Virus record (IMG/VR): IMGVR_UViG_3300048011_000299
Coordinates: 1-54,049 of that record
Strand: one strand, 5' to 3'
DNA: 54,049 bases
Source: a virus
In this document: positions 1-9,352 of the stretch, piece after piece
Numbering within the stretch: position 1 is the stretch's first letter
Layout: the number at the start of each line of letters is the position of its first letter
Position numbers and translations under genes: made by a program
The notes under the pieces: generated by a model
Databases searched by the model: none
The model's input: the letters and a program-made list of their open reading frames with translations, nothing else
Told to the model about the DNA's origin: nothing

Positions 1-390
1 AGGCATCCCTCGCCTCTGGAAATGGTCTCTGACTTCGCATCCAGAATGGAGCAGCCACTGGGCGAGAAGTGGAAGTTCAGCAAGAAGCTGGAAGATTTTC
101 GCTGGGATATGATTCAGGAAGAATACGGGGAAGCTTTTGATGAAAGCTGCAACGGAAATAACCCTGAAAACATGCTCAAGGAATTAGCTGACTTAGTCTA
201 CGTGATTTACGGATACGCAGCCACATACGGCTGGAATTTAGACAAGGCAGTTCGCCGTGTACACCGCTCTAATATGAGCAAGCTGGGCTTAGACGGCAAG
301 CCCCTGAAAGGACCAGACGGCAAAGTGCAGAAGGGTCCAAATTATAAAAAACCAACACTAACAGACCTTGTGGAGACCAATGATGAGTAA
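1..390 (+). CDS. MazG-like nucleotide pyrophosphohydrolase (3' part; gene begins at 53925)
   Basis: The reading frame is open from base 1 and continues the frame that begins at 53925, so this is the 3' part of a gene cut by the contig ends; joined, it would be about 161 aa. The fold family hydrolyses (d)NTPs to monophosphates. Visible are the metal-binding EExxE pattern in IQEEYGEAFDE, the second helix ELADLVYVIYGYA, and the phage-type tail VHRSNMSKLGLDGKP followed by DGKVQKGPNYKKP. An internal ATG at 22 would give only 122 aa and lose the conserved HPSPLEMV segment. It overlaps the start of the reductase gene, so the two are probably co-translated as a nucleotide-metabolism pair. Confidence 0.88.
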   Translation, partial: RHPSPLEMVSDFASRMEQPLGEKWKFSKKLEDFRWDMIQEEYGEAFDESCNGNNPENMLKELADLVYVIYGYAATYGWNLDKAVRRVHRSNMSKLGLDGKPLKGPDGKVQKGPNYKKPTLTDLVETNDE

Positions 391-2332
391 CCTATTACCA
401 ACTGACTACCAAACCTTCATAGCAACCAGCCGCTATGCGAGGTGGCTCGAAGAAGAAGGCCGAAGGGAGACATGGTCAGAGACAGTATCTCGCTACGTGG
501 ATAATATTGTGCGCCCTAAAGTAGGTGCGGAGTTTAATTTATCAGAAATAGAACAGGCTATACTGAGCCTAGAAGTCATGCCCAGTATGCGGTCAATGAT
601 GACTGCAGGTAAGGCGGCTAACCGCGATAATACGTGTATGTATAATTGCAGCTATCTAGCCGTAGATGATTTGAAGGCCTTCGATGAGGCTATGTTCATC
701 TTGCTTTGCGGTACTGGAGTAGGTTTCTCTGTCGAGAGACAGTATATCAATAATCTCCCTGAAGTTCCGACTCTCTTCGACAGTGATACTATCGTTATGG
801 TCAGGGATAGTAAGGAAGGCTGGGCTAAGGCTTTCAGGCAAGTTCTTGCTCTCCTGTGGGCTGGTGAAATTCCAAAATGGAATGTGGAAAAAATAAGACC
901 GGCTGGCTCTAGGCTAAAGACATTCGGGGGCAGGGCGTCTGGCCCAGCGCCGTTAGTCGATTTGTTTAACTTTGCAGTCACTACGTTTAAGAATGCTCAA
1001 GGACGTAAGCTGTCTTCGATTGAGGCGCATGATCTAATGTGCAAAGTAGGAGAAGTAGTAGTCGTTGGCGGTGTACGCCGCTCCGCAATGATTTCTCTGA
1101 GCAACCTGTCTGATGACCGTATGCGTCATGCTAAGTCCGGTAAGTGGTGGGAGAATGACCCACAACGCGCATTAGCAAACAACTCTGTGGCCTACTCAGA
1201 GAAGCCTGACAGCATGTCCTTCATGCGGGAATGGACTGCCTTGGTAGAGAGCGGGTCAGGGGAGAGAGGCATCTTCAACCGGCAAGCTGCTATTAAACAA
1301 GCTGCTAAGAATGGACGCCGTGACCCTAATCGTGAGTGGGGTACTAATCCCTGTAGTGAGATCATTTTAGCTGGGCCTAGAACTGATCCAAAGACTGGTA
1401 ATCCTATTGCCGGTACAGGTGGGCAATTTTGCAACCTCAGTGAAGTAGTTGTGAGGGCAACCGACACGATAGAAGACTTGGAGCGTAAGGTTAGGCTGGC
1501 TACTATTTTAGGAACCGTACAGGCCACCTACACTAAGTTCCCGTACCTTCGGAAGGTCTGGGAGAAGAATACTGCCGAAGAGCGTCTGCTTGGCGTCAGC
1601 CTGACAGGTATTATGGATAACCCGCTAATGACTACAGCCAACAAGGGATTGGCTGAGACTTTAGAGCATCTAAAGCAGGTTGCAGTGGATACTAACAAAG
1701 AGTGGGCAGATAGGCTTGGAATAGAGCAGTCGGCTGCTATTACGTGCGTGAAACCATCGGGAACAGTTTCGCAGCTAGTAGATAGTGCTAGTGGCATACA
1801 TGCCCGTCACTCTCCATATTATATCCGTACAGTAAGGGGTGATAATAAAGACCCTCTAACGCAGTTTATGATAGAACAAGGCATTCCCAATGAGCCAGAG
1901 GCATTTAAGCCTGATCAAACGACTGTATTCAGCTTTCCAGTTAAGTCTCCTGAAGGAGCGGTCTGCACCGCAGATATGACGGCTATTGAGCAGCTTGAAA
2001 TGTGGCTGATGTACCAACGGCATTTTGCGGAACATAAACCAAGCGTAACTATAAACGTAAAGGCTGATGAGTGGTTTGAAGTAGGCGCATTTGTGTATGA
2101 GAATTTTGATGAGATGTCTGGCGTATCGTTCTTGCCGTATGATGATCATACTTATCAACAGGCTCCTTATCAAGAATGTGAGGTTGCAGAATATCAGATG
2201 TTGCTAGGTCAAATGCCTGAACGCATTGACTGGTCGAAGCTGGCAGACTACGAAAAAGAGGACACAACGGTCAGTATGCAGACGATGGCTTGTACTGGAG
2301 ACAGTTGCGAACTCGTTGATATTTCAGCATAA
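380..2332 (+). CDS. nrdJ: Class II (adenosylcobalamin-dependent) ribonucleoside-triphosphate reductase
   Basis: A 650-aa monomeric B12-dependent reductase making dNTPs for phage replication. The radical site N-x-C-x-E is present as NPCSE at about residues 323-327. The N-terminal redox cysteine lies in MYNCSYL (about C90) and its partner would be the cysteine in GGQFCNLSE. The C-terminal re-reduction pair is C638 and C643 (CxxxxC), as in the Lactobacillus RTPR type. It is somewhat shorter than the roughly 740-aa family norm. The start is set at ATG 380 (or ATG 383), just after a GGAG at 372-375; a TTG at 368 is less likely. It overlaps the MazG-like gene by 11 bp and is the last gene before the convergent terminators. 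The symbol rests on family resemblance. Confidence 0.93.
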   Translation: MMSNLLPTDYQTFIATSRYARWLEEEGRRETWSETVSRYVDNIVRPKVGAEFNLSEIEQAILSLEVMPSMRSMMTAGKAANRDNTCMYNCSYLAVDDLKAFDEAMFILLCGTGVGFSVERQYINNLPEVPTLFDSDTIVMVRDSKEGWAKAFRQVLALLWAGEIPKWNVEKIRPAGSRLKTFGGRASGPAPLVDLFNFAVTTFKNAQGRKLSSIEAHDLMCKVGEVVVVGGVRRSAMISLSNLSDDRMRHAKSGKWWENDPQRALANNSVAYSEKPDSMSFMREWTALVESGSGERGIFNRQAAIKQAAKNGRRDPNREWGTNPCSEIILAGPRTDPKTGNPIAGTGGQFCNLSEVVVRATDTIEDLERKVRLATILGTVQATYTKFPYLRKVWEKNTAEERLLGVSLTGIMDNPLMTTANKGLAETLEHLKQVAVDTNKEWADRLGIEQSAAITCVKPSGTVSQLVDSASGIHARHSPYYIRTVRGDNKDPLTQFMIEQGIPNEPEAFKPDQTTVFSFPVKSPEGAVCTADMTAIEQLEMWLMYQRHFAEHKPSVTINVKADEWFEVGAFVYENFDEMSGVSFLPYDDHTYQQAPYQECEVAEYQMLLGQMPERIDWSKLADYEKEDTTVSMQTMACTGDSCELVDISA

Positions 2333-2340
2333 ATCACAAT

Positions 2341-2372
2341 AAAAAAGCCCTCAGATCGCTTGACCTGAGAGC
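2341..2372 (-). terminator. Rho-independent terminator of the leftward late operon
   Basis: On the minus strand an 8-bp stem (GCTCTCAG with CTGAGGGC, one wobble pair) and a 10-base loop are followed directly by TTTTTTATTG. It lies about 95 bp beyond the stop of the 1265-aa virion gene and just after the stop of the reductase gene on the other strand. Confidence 0.8.
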
Positions 2373-2432
2373 GCATTTACACTAAAATGTATCTTGAATG
2401 AGGTTGAGATTGGTCCACCTTGTTCGTTGGTT

Positions 2433-2470
2433 GAGACCCCTGCTTTGGTTGGCGGGGGTCTCTTTCTATT
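2433..2470 (+). terminator. Rho-independent terminator of the rightward nucleotide-metabolism operon
   Basis: GAGACCCC pairs with GGGGTCTC (8 bp perfect) across a 14-base loop, followed by TTTCTATT. It sits about 100 bp after the reductase stop and abuts the stop of the convergent gene. With the leftward terminator at 2341-2372 it forms an interleaved convergent pair. Confidence 0.8.
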
Positions 2471-5400
2471 CAGGGAAGTTTTTCCTAGTCTCAAAGTTTG
2501 GCATTACACCTAAAGCAGCTTCAGTCATATCTTCACCCACGGCTATAGCTAAACTATTGAGTACTGGGTTACTATAATCTTGCTGGCCGTCTTCTTCTTC
2601 TCTGATACGGATTTGGTATCTACCGTCCAGCCGTGCTACCCGAAGAGCCGCTAAGGAAGCATCTCTGATAGCATCCCTAGATTGTCGCTTCCTAGTTATA
2701 TCTACAAGATTAGCAAATTCTTTAGGGCTTGTAATAATGGTAGCCAAAACCTGTTTGTGGATTTCTTTTTCGAGGGCAATAATTTCCTCTACTCTAGCGG
2801 ATGATAATCTACGCAGCATTGCAGCGGTTGGGTTCATGTAACCGGCTAGTACCAGAATACTGGTTGAGACAGCATCTCTAGTTTCTTCACCTATTCTAGT
2901 AAGTATCTCTGTATTAGAACCTACAGGAACATCCCTGAGCAGGGTTGGACCAGCATTGGCATATAAGACATTAAGAGCGTTGAATACACCTACTCTAACT
3001 GACTCTGTGGCTGCGTCAGCGGCTCCCTCTGGAAAGATGATGTCTAAGCTCTTCATTAAGCCTTTGGCAGAATCGGCGGTAAGCTTAACAATCTGGCTTG
3101 GCTGTATATTACGAAGCGGTGTGCCGTCAGGTTTAAAGCCGGTTATGCTTGATCCAAATACTTTCGAACCGACTGTATCTAAAGCAACAGACTGTAAGGC
3201 TTGTTGAGCAAGAAGACGTTGGCTAGTGGGTAGCTTATCTATCTCAGCCATTAGTTCTATAGTGCCATTGCTATCGGGCTTAGTAATAATATCCGACAGG
3301 GCTGCTCTAGTATCAGTTCTAGCGGCCTTACCTACACCACCCGATCTGCGAGTTACTTTAGATAGAAGATCATTTAGAACAGAGCTTTCTGCGGCCTTCA
3401 GAGCTTGCTTGGCTTGAGTAATGCTCTCTTCAGCACCTAACAAGTCATCTCCTAAATCACGCCGCCTCTGGCCTATGTCTACAACCATCTGCGCTAATCT
3501 GTCTGCACTCTGGTCATTACCGGCTGCGCGTAATTGTTTGATGGCAGGAGCAATTTGCTGATTGAGGTCTATCTCACTCATGCCTTTTGTAGCCAGTACA
3601 GAAAGCTTCTCCATCATCCTAGCCATGATGAGATCACCCATAAGAGGGGTGGTCGGCCCTACGTTACCCATAGATTCATCGATGGCTTCGTATAGCTGCG
3701 TAAAGCCTGACCCGTCAGCCTCATCCATAGCCGTATTGACGTAGGATTCCATTGCACGGTTGGAGTCTACAACACCTTGATCCCTAGAGGTTACTTGAGA
3801 GGGGTCTAGATTACGCTTGGAGCGTTGATCTGATAGTACAGACGTAAGAGCCTTAATCCGGTCATCATTACGCCAGCGATTATCAAAGTCTTTGTATTTC
3901 TGGTCAGCTATTTCTGCAAGTTCTCTGGTCTCTCCCTGAGCGTAGCCTAATTGACCCAGATTACCATCATCTTGCACTTTGGAAGAAATGTGCTTTTTAA
4001 TTTGACTGAATTTCTGAGCTAATTTTGGATTAGTTGCAGAGTAAGTGTCATACATACCGCTAAGAGTGGGCCGTAAGTTATAAACGTCTTGAAAGCCTAT
4101 GGTACTACCAATTCTCTCAAGAAACTCTGCCTTCTTTTCAGGTCTGATAAATATCTCACCACTGGTCTGCATAGTGAAAACACCATCAGGACCATATAAA
4201 AAAGTACGGGTATCCTCAGTAACCATCTTCTTATTAGTAAGTGCGGTGTAGATTTTACCCAAGGCATCTCTGGCTTGATTGCCGCTGGAGTCAAAGACGT
4301 TTACGTTTTGAACTGCGTCCAGAACTTGATCGACTAAAGCTTCCGCAGCCGCAGGTCCAATAGGCGTATTGGGAATTGCTCTAAAGGCAGCTTCTACTCC
4401 ATCTTTCTGAGCTTCAAAGACAGGGTATGCAGTACTTTGAGTCCAATTAGATAATGCCTGACGGTCATCACCGGTAAGCTGCATCTGGGTGAAGTCATCC
4501 ATCAGAAGATCGATGGATTGGTCATCTGCTACTACATTATCGATGTTTGTTTTAATAGCATCCCTAGCAGCTTCAGCCTCAGTAATGTCAGCGCCCAGAG
4601 CATTCTTTTCTACTTCAATTTGCCGTGACAGATTACCTACAGTAGTGTCTGCGGCTTCATCTATATCACCAGCAATGCGGGAGTTAGCAAATTCAGAGAA
4701 GAAGTCTCCCATTTGATTGAGGACGGCATTATCTGTGCCAGCCACATCTGGATTACTTCTATTACTACGCATGATAGAAATCATACGCTGATACATATCT
4801 CCAGAAGCCTGTTGGATCATTTCTTCAAATTCGTCGGCTCCCATAGTATCCTGAAGATGCTGACGGGTTTCTCGCATATAGGCCTCAGAGCCTGTCATCA
4901 GAGCCTGAGCCGTAGGTACTGGGATGTCTTTCTGAAAATCAGCAATCTTCAGTGTGACTACGGCATTACTGTTTAGTACCTTAGAAAGAACTTTTAAATT
5001 CCTTCCTACCTCAAGAGCATTCTTACCCTTCATCATAGTTGGGTCTAGAAACTCAGCTACCTTTAGGACTATGCCGTCTTGTACGGCGGCACTCATCCCA
5101 TCGAGGTCTCTGATAGTTGCCCCTGTAGCGTATTTACCTTTGCGAGTAATAAAATTAAACAAGGGAGTTGCTACTGTAAGCAAGCCATCCATAGCACCGT
5201 TAAGAATTAGACCGTCTGCTAATACAGCTAAATCATTGGCAGTTTCATCTGTTATATCTGCACCAGCACTCTCTGCTATACCTTTAATACGATCCGAAGA
5301 TATTACTAAACCAGAATCTCCTTCACTAACGGCCAGTGTTTCTAAAATAGAGCCAGATATTGTATTAGCGGTAACTGTACCAACGCCACCTAATTTTGCA

Positions 5401-6263
5401 CCTCTATTAAGAGTTGCCCCAGCCTTAGCTAAACGTAATGCTCCTTGAGCAGGTTTAGCCACAACACCCATAGGAAGAGCAAGCGTCCACAAGTCAGACA
5501 TAAATTGTTCGCCGCCACTAAGCTGCATACTAGGGGTGTTTGCTGCAAAGCCGCGCTCCTCTTCGGGAACAGAGGGGTCGTATTCGCTGGTATCTGTGGT
5601 AAACTCTTTATTATAAATACCTACAGCGTCCTTAGCTAGGCTTTTACTGCCTTCTTTAAAAATCCTAGACCAGAAATTACTGTCATAGGTTGGTATTAGG
5701 TAATCAGTGGCAACCAATTTAGAAGGATCGTTTGGATCAGGTTCATAAGCGGTATAAACTCTATCACCGTTATCTTGTAGAACGCCGGTCTGGTTATATA
5801 GCTCCTGAGATTGCTTCTCCCATTGCTCTTTTGCCGCTGGAAGGTCTTGGATTGCTAACTGAGACTCGCTTAGTTCGTTATAGCCCGTCCAGAGGTTTGC
5901 TACGTCCTGAAACGCGGCAGTAGCTCTTGTAATAGGGCCAACTCTAGGTGGTTTACCGTATAGGTCTTGCTTAGACAGGCTGTCTGCTTCTGCAACAGCA
6001 CTCTCTCGTACATTATTACGGGCATCTTCTGAAAACCTGTCGGACTCAGATCGCCAATCTTCCGCATTGCCGCCAAGAAAAGTCTCTTTCTCTTCTGGAA
6101 ATGCTAGGAAGTAATCATCTATAGCAGAGCTTTGGGGCGTTTCTGGAACAGTAGGAGAAGTTCCGTTGAGAGCATTCTGAATATCTTCTGGAGAGTATCC
6201 TAAAGCCTCCGCTTCTTCTGGAAACTGATCATAATATTTTGCCTGAGCTTCAGTCAGTTCCAT
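2466..6263 (-). CDS. Very large virion protein, probably internal/ejected (1265 aa)
   Basis: The largest gene of the phage and the last of the leftward operon. The protein is hydrophilic and helix-rich. Its N-terminus carries a repeated short acidic motif (YYDQFPEEAEALG and DYFLAFPEEKETFLG). A hydrophobic, glycine/alanine-rich stretch lies around residues 255-320 (LWTLALPMGVVAKPAQGALRLA). Long charged helical segments follow. I recognise no catalytic domain and see no lysozyme or transglycosylase motif. Size, position after the tail and lysis genes, and pairing with another very large protein match the internal core/ejection proteins of short-tailed phages; that role is inference. Four bases separate it from the upstream gene. 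Confidence 0.8.
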   Translation of the reverse strand: MELTEAQAKYYDQFPEEAEALGYSPEDIQNALNGTSPTVPETPQSSAIDDYFLAFPEEKETFLGGNAEDWRSESDRFSEDARNNVRESAVAEADSLSKQDLYGKPPRVGPITRATAAFQDVANLWTGYNELSESQLAIQDLPAAKEQWEKQSQELYNQTGVLQDNGDRVYTAYEPDPNDPSKLVATDYLIPTYDSNFWSRIFKEGSKSLAKDAVGIYNKEFTTDTSEYDPSVPEEERGFAANTPSMQLSGGEQFMSDLWTLALPMGVVAKPAQGALRLAKAGATLNRGAKLGGVGTVTANTISGSILETLAVSEGDSGLVISSDRIKGIAESAGADITDETANDLAVLADGLILNGAMDGLLTVATPLFNFITRKGKYATGATIRDLDGMSAAVQDGIVLKVAEFLDPTMMKGKNALEVGRNLKVLSKVLNSNAVVTLKIADFQKDIPVPTAQALMTGSEAYMRETRQHLQDTMGADEFEEMIQQASGDMYQRMISIMRSNRSNPDVAGTDNAVLNQMGDFFSEFANSRIAGDIDEAADTTVGNLSRQIEVEKNALGADITEAEAARDAIKTNIDNVVADDQSIDLLMDDFTQMQLTGDDRQALSNWTQSTAYPVFEAQKDGVEAAFRAIPNTPIGPAAAEALVDQVLDAVQNVNVFDSSGNQARDALGKIYTALTNKKMVTEDTRTFLYGPDGVFTMQTSGEIFIRPEKKAEFLERIGSTIGFQDVYNLRPTLSGMYDTYSATNPKLAQKFSQIKKHISSKVQDDGNLGQLGYAQGETRELAEIADQKYKDFDNRWRNDDRIKALTSVLSDQRSKRNLDPSQVTSRDQGVVDSNRAMESYVNTAMDEADGSGFTQLYEAIDESMGNVGPTTPLMGDLIMARMMEKLSVLATKGMSEIDLNQQIAPAIKQLRAAGNDQSADRLAQMVVDIGQRRRDLGDDLLGAEESITQAKQALKAAESSVLNDLLSKVTRRSGGVGKAARTDTRAALSDIITKPDSNGTIELMAEIDKLPTSQRLLAQQALQSVALDTVGSKVFGSSITGFKPDGTPLRNIQPSQIVKLTADSAKGLMKSLDIIFPEGAADAATESVRVGVFNALNVLYANAGPTLLRDVPVGSNTEILTRIGEETRDAVSTSILVLAGYMNPTAAMLRRLSSARVEEIIALEKEIHKQVLATIITSPKEFANLVDITRKRQSRDAIRDASLAALRVARLDGRYQIRIREEEDGQQDYSNPVLNSLAIAVGEDMTEAALGVMPNFETRKNFPE

Positions 6264-6266
6264 GCG

Positions 6267-8594
6267 TTACTCCTGTGCCGATAATAAGGGACCAAGGGCA
6301 GATTTAGCTTGTTGGATTTGTTCTGGGGTAGGGTCTGGGCCAAAGATCATCCTAGCTCGAATATAGTAGAAGTTATCCATCAATTGTCCTTGTACAGCTT
6401 CAGGCTGGCCCCTAATCCAGTCCACTCTAATTTTATCGCTGTCCAACAATTGTTGATTATTCATATAGGTATTTAAGCCCAAGCCATTATTGTTTTCAGT
6501 TTCGTCTGTTTGCTGGTCAGACGGCACTGGCGCGGTGCTGGAAAGCCACTGCATCACTTCAGGGGTATTGTTATTCAGGTGATCGTTGATACCAACTTGA
6601 AGCTGAGTTGCTTCAAATGCCTGTCTATAAACAGGGTTCATCATGGCAATGTTATGCTCACTGCTATTATTTAATATCTGATCATAATCTTTAACCGCCT
6701 GAGTAATCATATTCTGGGTCTGAGTTTTTAGGTTGGCAGTATATGTGGGATAATCAGTGCCTACATTATTGATAGTAAGCGCATTCTTATAATCGAAGTT
6801 AGAAAGAGCCTGACCTGAGCTATCCAGAGCCAATTTAGCAAAGGAGAATGCGTGTCGAATATTAAGAGCATTCCACTGCGCCCATGCCGAAGCATTTTGT
6901 GCTAAAATAGACTTACTTTCTTCGTCTTCGGGTTGAAGATTTTGTAATTTCTGAGCCGCTTGTCTGCTAAATTCTTCAGCAAATTTGCTATCCGATAGAC
7001 CTTCACCGCCTAGCTCATTAGCCAGCGACTCTAGTTCTTCACCTACTCTTACGACTAGAGATGCACCCTTACCACCAATAAATGTCAGTATGTCTGGGTT
7101 GTTCTTAGCAAAAGTATCCAGTTGCAGAGCAGTCTGAGCCAGAGTGGTTGTATCGGTCTTCAAGTCTGACAGCGGCGCATTAAAGTCGGCGGTATTTCTA
7201 TTAGCCATATTCTGTGCGGCAATAACTTGATCGCTGCGAGGTCCAAGGTGTACAATATCATCTTTATCGTATGTCTTACCGTGTAATGCGTCATACCAGT
7301 TACCATTCTCCATCACAGCCAAATACATTTCAATAGGATCGCCAAAAGAAATCGCGTCAGGGTTTTCAAGCTTAGGCTTCAGAAATACCGTCTGCATTTT
7401 ATCTGTAAGCTTTAAGTCATTAGAGGTGTCGCCTTCGGCAGCATCATAAGTAGCTTGTACCTGAGCCAGTAACGATTTACGCTGCTCTAGAGCCAGTTTC
7501 TGTCGCACTTGATCTTCTGTTAAACTTGAATCGTCAGGACCAAAAGACGCTAATTCTGAGGTCACATTAGCCGTGAAGTCTGCAATGTTAGTCTTAGTTA
7601 TAGTCTCCGTCATAAACTTCTTAGTAGTAGGCTCTGCCAAAAGTTTATCGACTTCCGGTCGTAGAGATGGATCAGCATTTGCTAATTTCTTTAACTCATC
7701 GTCATCCTTAAAGGAGCCATCGTCATTCTTTAATGGGTTATTGTCAGGATTAAGATTAAACCGTGGCTCCTTCTTTATGGTTTCTAGGGCAGTAAGCAGG
7801 GCAGTCTTTTGCGTACCGGTGGGCATTGCATTGATCTGACTTTCCTTAGCACTTAAATCTGCTTTATTTTTTATACCCTTAAAGAACTCAGATACATCGG
7901 CAGGTACGTCTGTATATGGCGATACTTCAATGCCGCTTTTCTCTATTTCTACGGGTTCAAGGGAAGCATCATTCTCCCCTTCAGGGCCAAGAATAGCATC
8001 CATCTGCTTTTCCATGCCGCCCTGTATAGTACCGCCCGATTCTCTTAAATCCCCAACAGTGTCACGAACTCTAGCTTTAGTCTCATTATCGCCTTTGGCT
8101 CCAGCATTCTTAAAAGCAGCGTATGTACTGCTTTGGGCAACATCCAAATCTACATCACTACGCCGTAGCAGCGGCCCCTGTAATTCAAGGCTCTCAGTTT
8201 CCTTAGTGAATTTAAGCTGACCGCTATCAATCATACTCTTAGTCAGAGTAGTTACATCGCCTACATCCCCGTCCATTAAACGGAGTTGCTGCTCAAAAAA
8301 GTTTATAGCGTCAGTGTTGCTGGCATCGCCTGAGAAGTTTAAGTTCAACGCCTTAGCGTTACTCTTTAACTTTTTTTCTTTTAAATCCGCTGCATCTTGT
8401 GCGGCTTTTATTCGACGCTCTTCAATACGCGCCTCTTTGCGCTTTGCTATTTCTTCTAGCCGCTGGGCCTCTGCGCCTTTGCGAATACCATAAGAAATTT
8501 CATCCGCGAAAGCGATAAAGGGATCACTTTTCTTTTTGTATGCTCCAGAGCTTAAACCAGCCCGTACTTTAGCAGCCTCACTCTTAAAGCTCAT
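6267..8594 (-). CDS. Large virion protein, probably internal/ejected (775 aa)
   Basis: A hydrophilic protein with a strongly charged helical N-terminus (residues about 35-80 rich in Arg, Lys and Glu, RLEEIAKRKEARIEERRIKA) that looks like a coiled coil, and a long middle with many Asp/Asn/Thr turns. It has no signal peptide, membrane segment or recognised motif. It lies between the small acidic gene pair upstream and the 1265-aa gene downstream, overlapping the upstream stop by 11 bp. This suggests stoichiometric production with other virion proteins. Function unknown; an ejection-protein role is inferred from position and size. Confidence 0.78.
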   Translation of the reverse strand: MSFKSEAAKVRAGLSSGAYKKKSDPFIAFADEISYGIRKGAEAQRLEEIAKRKEARIEERRIKAAQDAADLKEKKLKSNAKALNLNFSGDASNTDAINFFEQQLRLMDGDVGDVTTLTKSMIDSGQLKFTKETESLELQGPLLRRSDVDLDVAQSSTYAAFKNAGAKGDNETKARVRDTVGDLRESGGTIQGGMEKQMDAILGPEGENDASLEPVEIEKSGIEVSPYTDVPADVSEFFKGIKNKADLSAKESQINAMPTGTQKTALLTALETIKKEPRFNLNPDNNPLKNDDGSFKDDDELKKLANADPSLRPEVDKLLAEPTTKKFMTETITKTNIADFTANVTSELASFGPDDSSLTEDQVRQKLALEQRKSLLAQVQATYDAAEGDTSNDLKLTDKMQTVFLKPKLENPDAISFGDPIEMYLAVMENGNWYDALHGKTYDKDDIVHLGPRSDQVIAAQNMANRNTADFNAPLSDLKTDTTTLAQTALQLDTFAKNNPDILTFIGGKGASLVVRVGEELESLANELGGEGLSDSKFAEEFSRQAAQKLQNLQPEDEESKSILAQNASAWAQWNALNIRHAFSFAKLALDSSGQALSNFDYKNALTINNVGTDYPTYTANLKTQTQNMITQAVKDYDQILNNSSEHNIAMMNPVYRQAFEATQLQVGINDHLNNNTPEVMQWLSSTAPVPSDQQTDETENNNGLGLNTYMNNQQLLDSDKIRVDWIRGQPEAVQGQLMDNFYYIRARMIFGPDPTPEQIQQAKSALGPLLSAQE

Positions 8595-9132
8595 CTTCAG
8601 GCTCCTCTTCGTCTACTCCACCTAACATGGCAGCTTGTTCTTCTTCGGGGGCCACACCACCCGCTTCAGGCATAGCCATGAGACCTTCTGAAGGGGCCTC
8701 TGAAGTAGGTTCTTCAGGAATTACCTGCTCCTCGTCTTCCTCTTCCTGTAGAACACCTAGAGAAGCCTTGAGAAGCGTAGGGGTGATGATTATCCGGTCC
8801 TTGTTTTCTACACCCATCTCATATTTTACACCGGCATTCTTGGCCGATATTTCAATGTAGCGAGCTACGGGGCCAGCAATTAGAATGGATAGGTCTATAC
8901 CTATCTTACCTTTGCTGACTGCCTGTAAAAGTAAGGTGGAGACCACGGTTGCTATGTGGGCGTCTATACCCAGCATAGCAAATATTAGTTCCTTTTCTTC
9001 CGGTTCATCAATCTTATCGATTAAATAGGAAACAGCCTCATCGTAATCCACCATATCAGGTGGCCTGTGCCACGCATAATTTCGAGTATCTGATAGATAA
9101 TTACCGCCCGGAATTGGAGCATTAAACCTCAT
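8584..9132 (-). CDS. Putative virion-associated protein, acidic C-terminus (182 aa)
   Basis: Not recognised. The N-terminus, through about residue 120, looks globular, with a hydrophobic segment around GIDLSILIAGPVARYIEISAK. The last 50 residues are a low-complexity Glu/Pro/Ala tail (EEEDEEQVIPEEP, EEEPEDEL). It overlaps both neighbours by 11 bp, so translation of three successive genes is coupled. The acidic tail suggests a packing or chaperone-like partner for a basic surface; inference only. Confidence 0.7.
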   Translation of the reverse strand: MRFNAPIPGGNYLSDTRNYAWHRPPDMVDYDEAVSYLIDKIDEPEEKELIFAMLGIDAHIATVVSTLLLQAVSKGKIGIDLSILIAGPVARYIEISAKNAGVKYEMGVENKDRIIITPTLLKASLGVLQEEEDEEQVIPEEPTSEAPSEGLMAMPEAGGVAPEEEQAAMLGGVDEEEPEDEL

Positions 9133-9316
9133 CTTCTAATTCCTCTTCTTTAGACAGCTTGCTATCAGTGGGTTCTTCAAGAAATTCTTCTTCCATCTCA
9201 TCGAAAAACTCAGGCGTATACAGAAGCCCATCCTCAACTAATTCAGAGGTCTTCATCGGCATTTTACCATTTATAAATACTTTAATTGATTTTTTGACCG
9301 CTTCATCAAACGTCAT
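9122..9316 (-). CDS. Small acidic protein (64 aa)
   Basis: Not recognised. The first 30 residues are mixed helix and strand (MTFDEAVKKSIKVFINGK). The rest is strongly acidic, ending EEELEDEV. The start is supported by an AAGGTG ribosome-binding sequence seven bases upstream. It overlaps the next gene by 11 bp and belongs to the same block of virion genes. Confidence 0.65.
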   Translation of the reverse strand: MTFDEAVKKSIKVFINGKMPMKTSELVEDGLLYTPEFFDEMEEEFLEEPTDSKLSKEEELEDEV

Positions 9317-9352
9317 TTTTTATCACCTTATTTATTTACAGCACGGTTAATT

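Noticed and set aside
2411-2435. A sixth functional copy of the shared leader, near the convergent terminators
   Set aside because: It resembles the leader on the minus strand (CCAACGAACAAGGTGGACC) but no start codon or gene follows within its transcript; retained only as a possible relic.
4954-5448. 164-aa plus-strand open frame
   Set aside because: It is the complement of the 1265-aa virion gene; low-complexity Ser/Pro/Leu composition shows it is a shadow.
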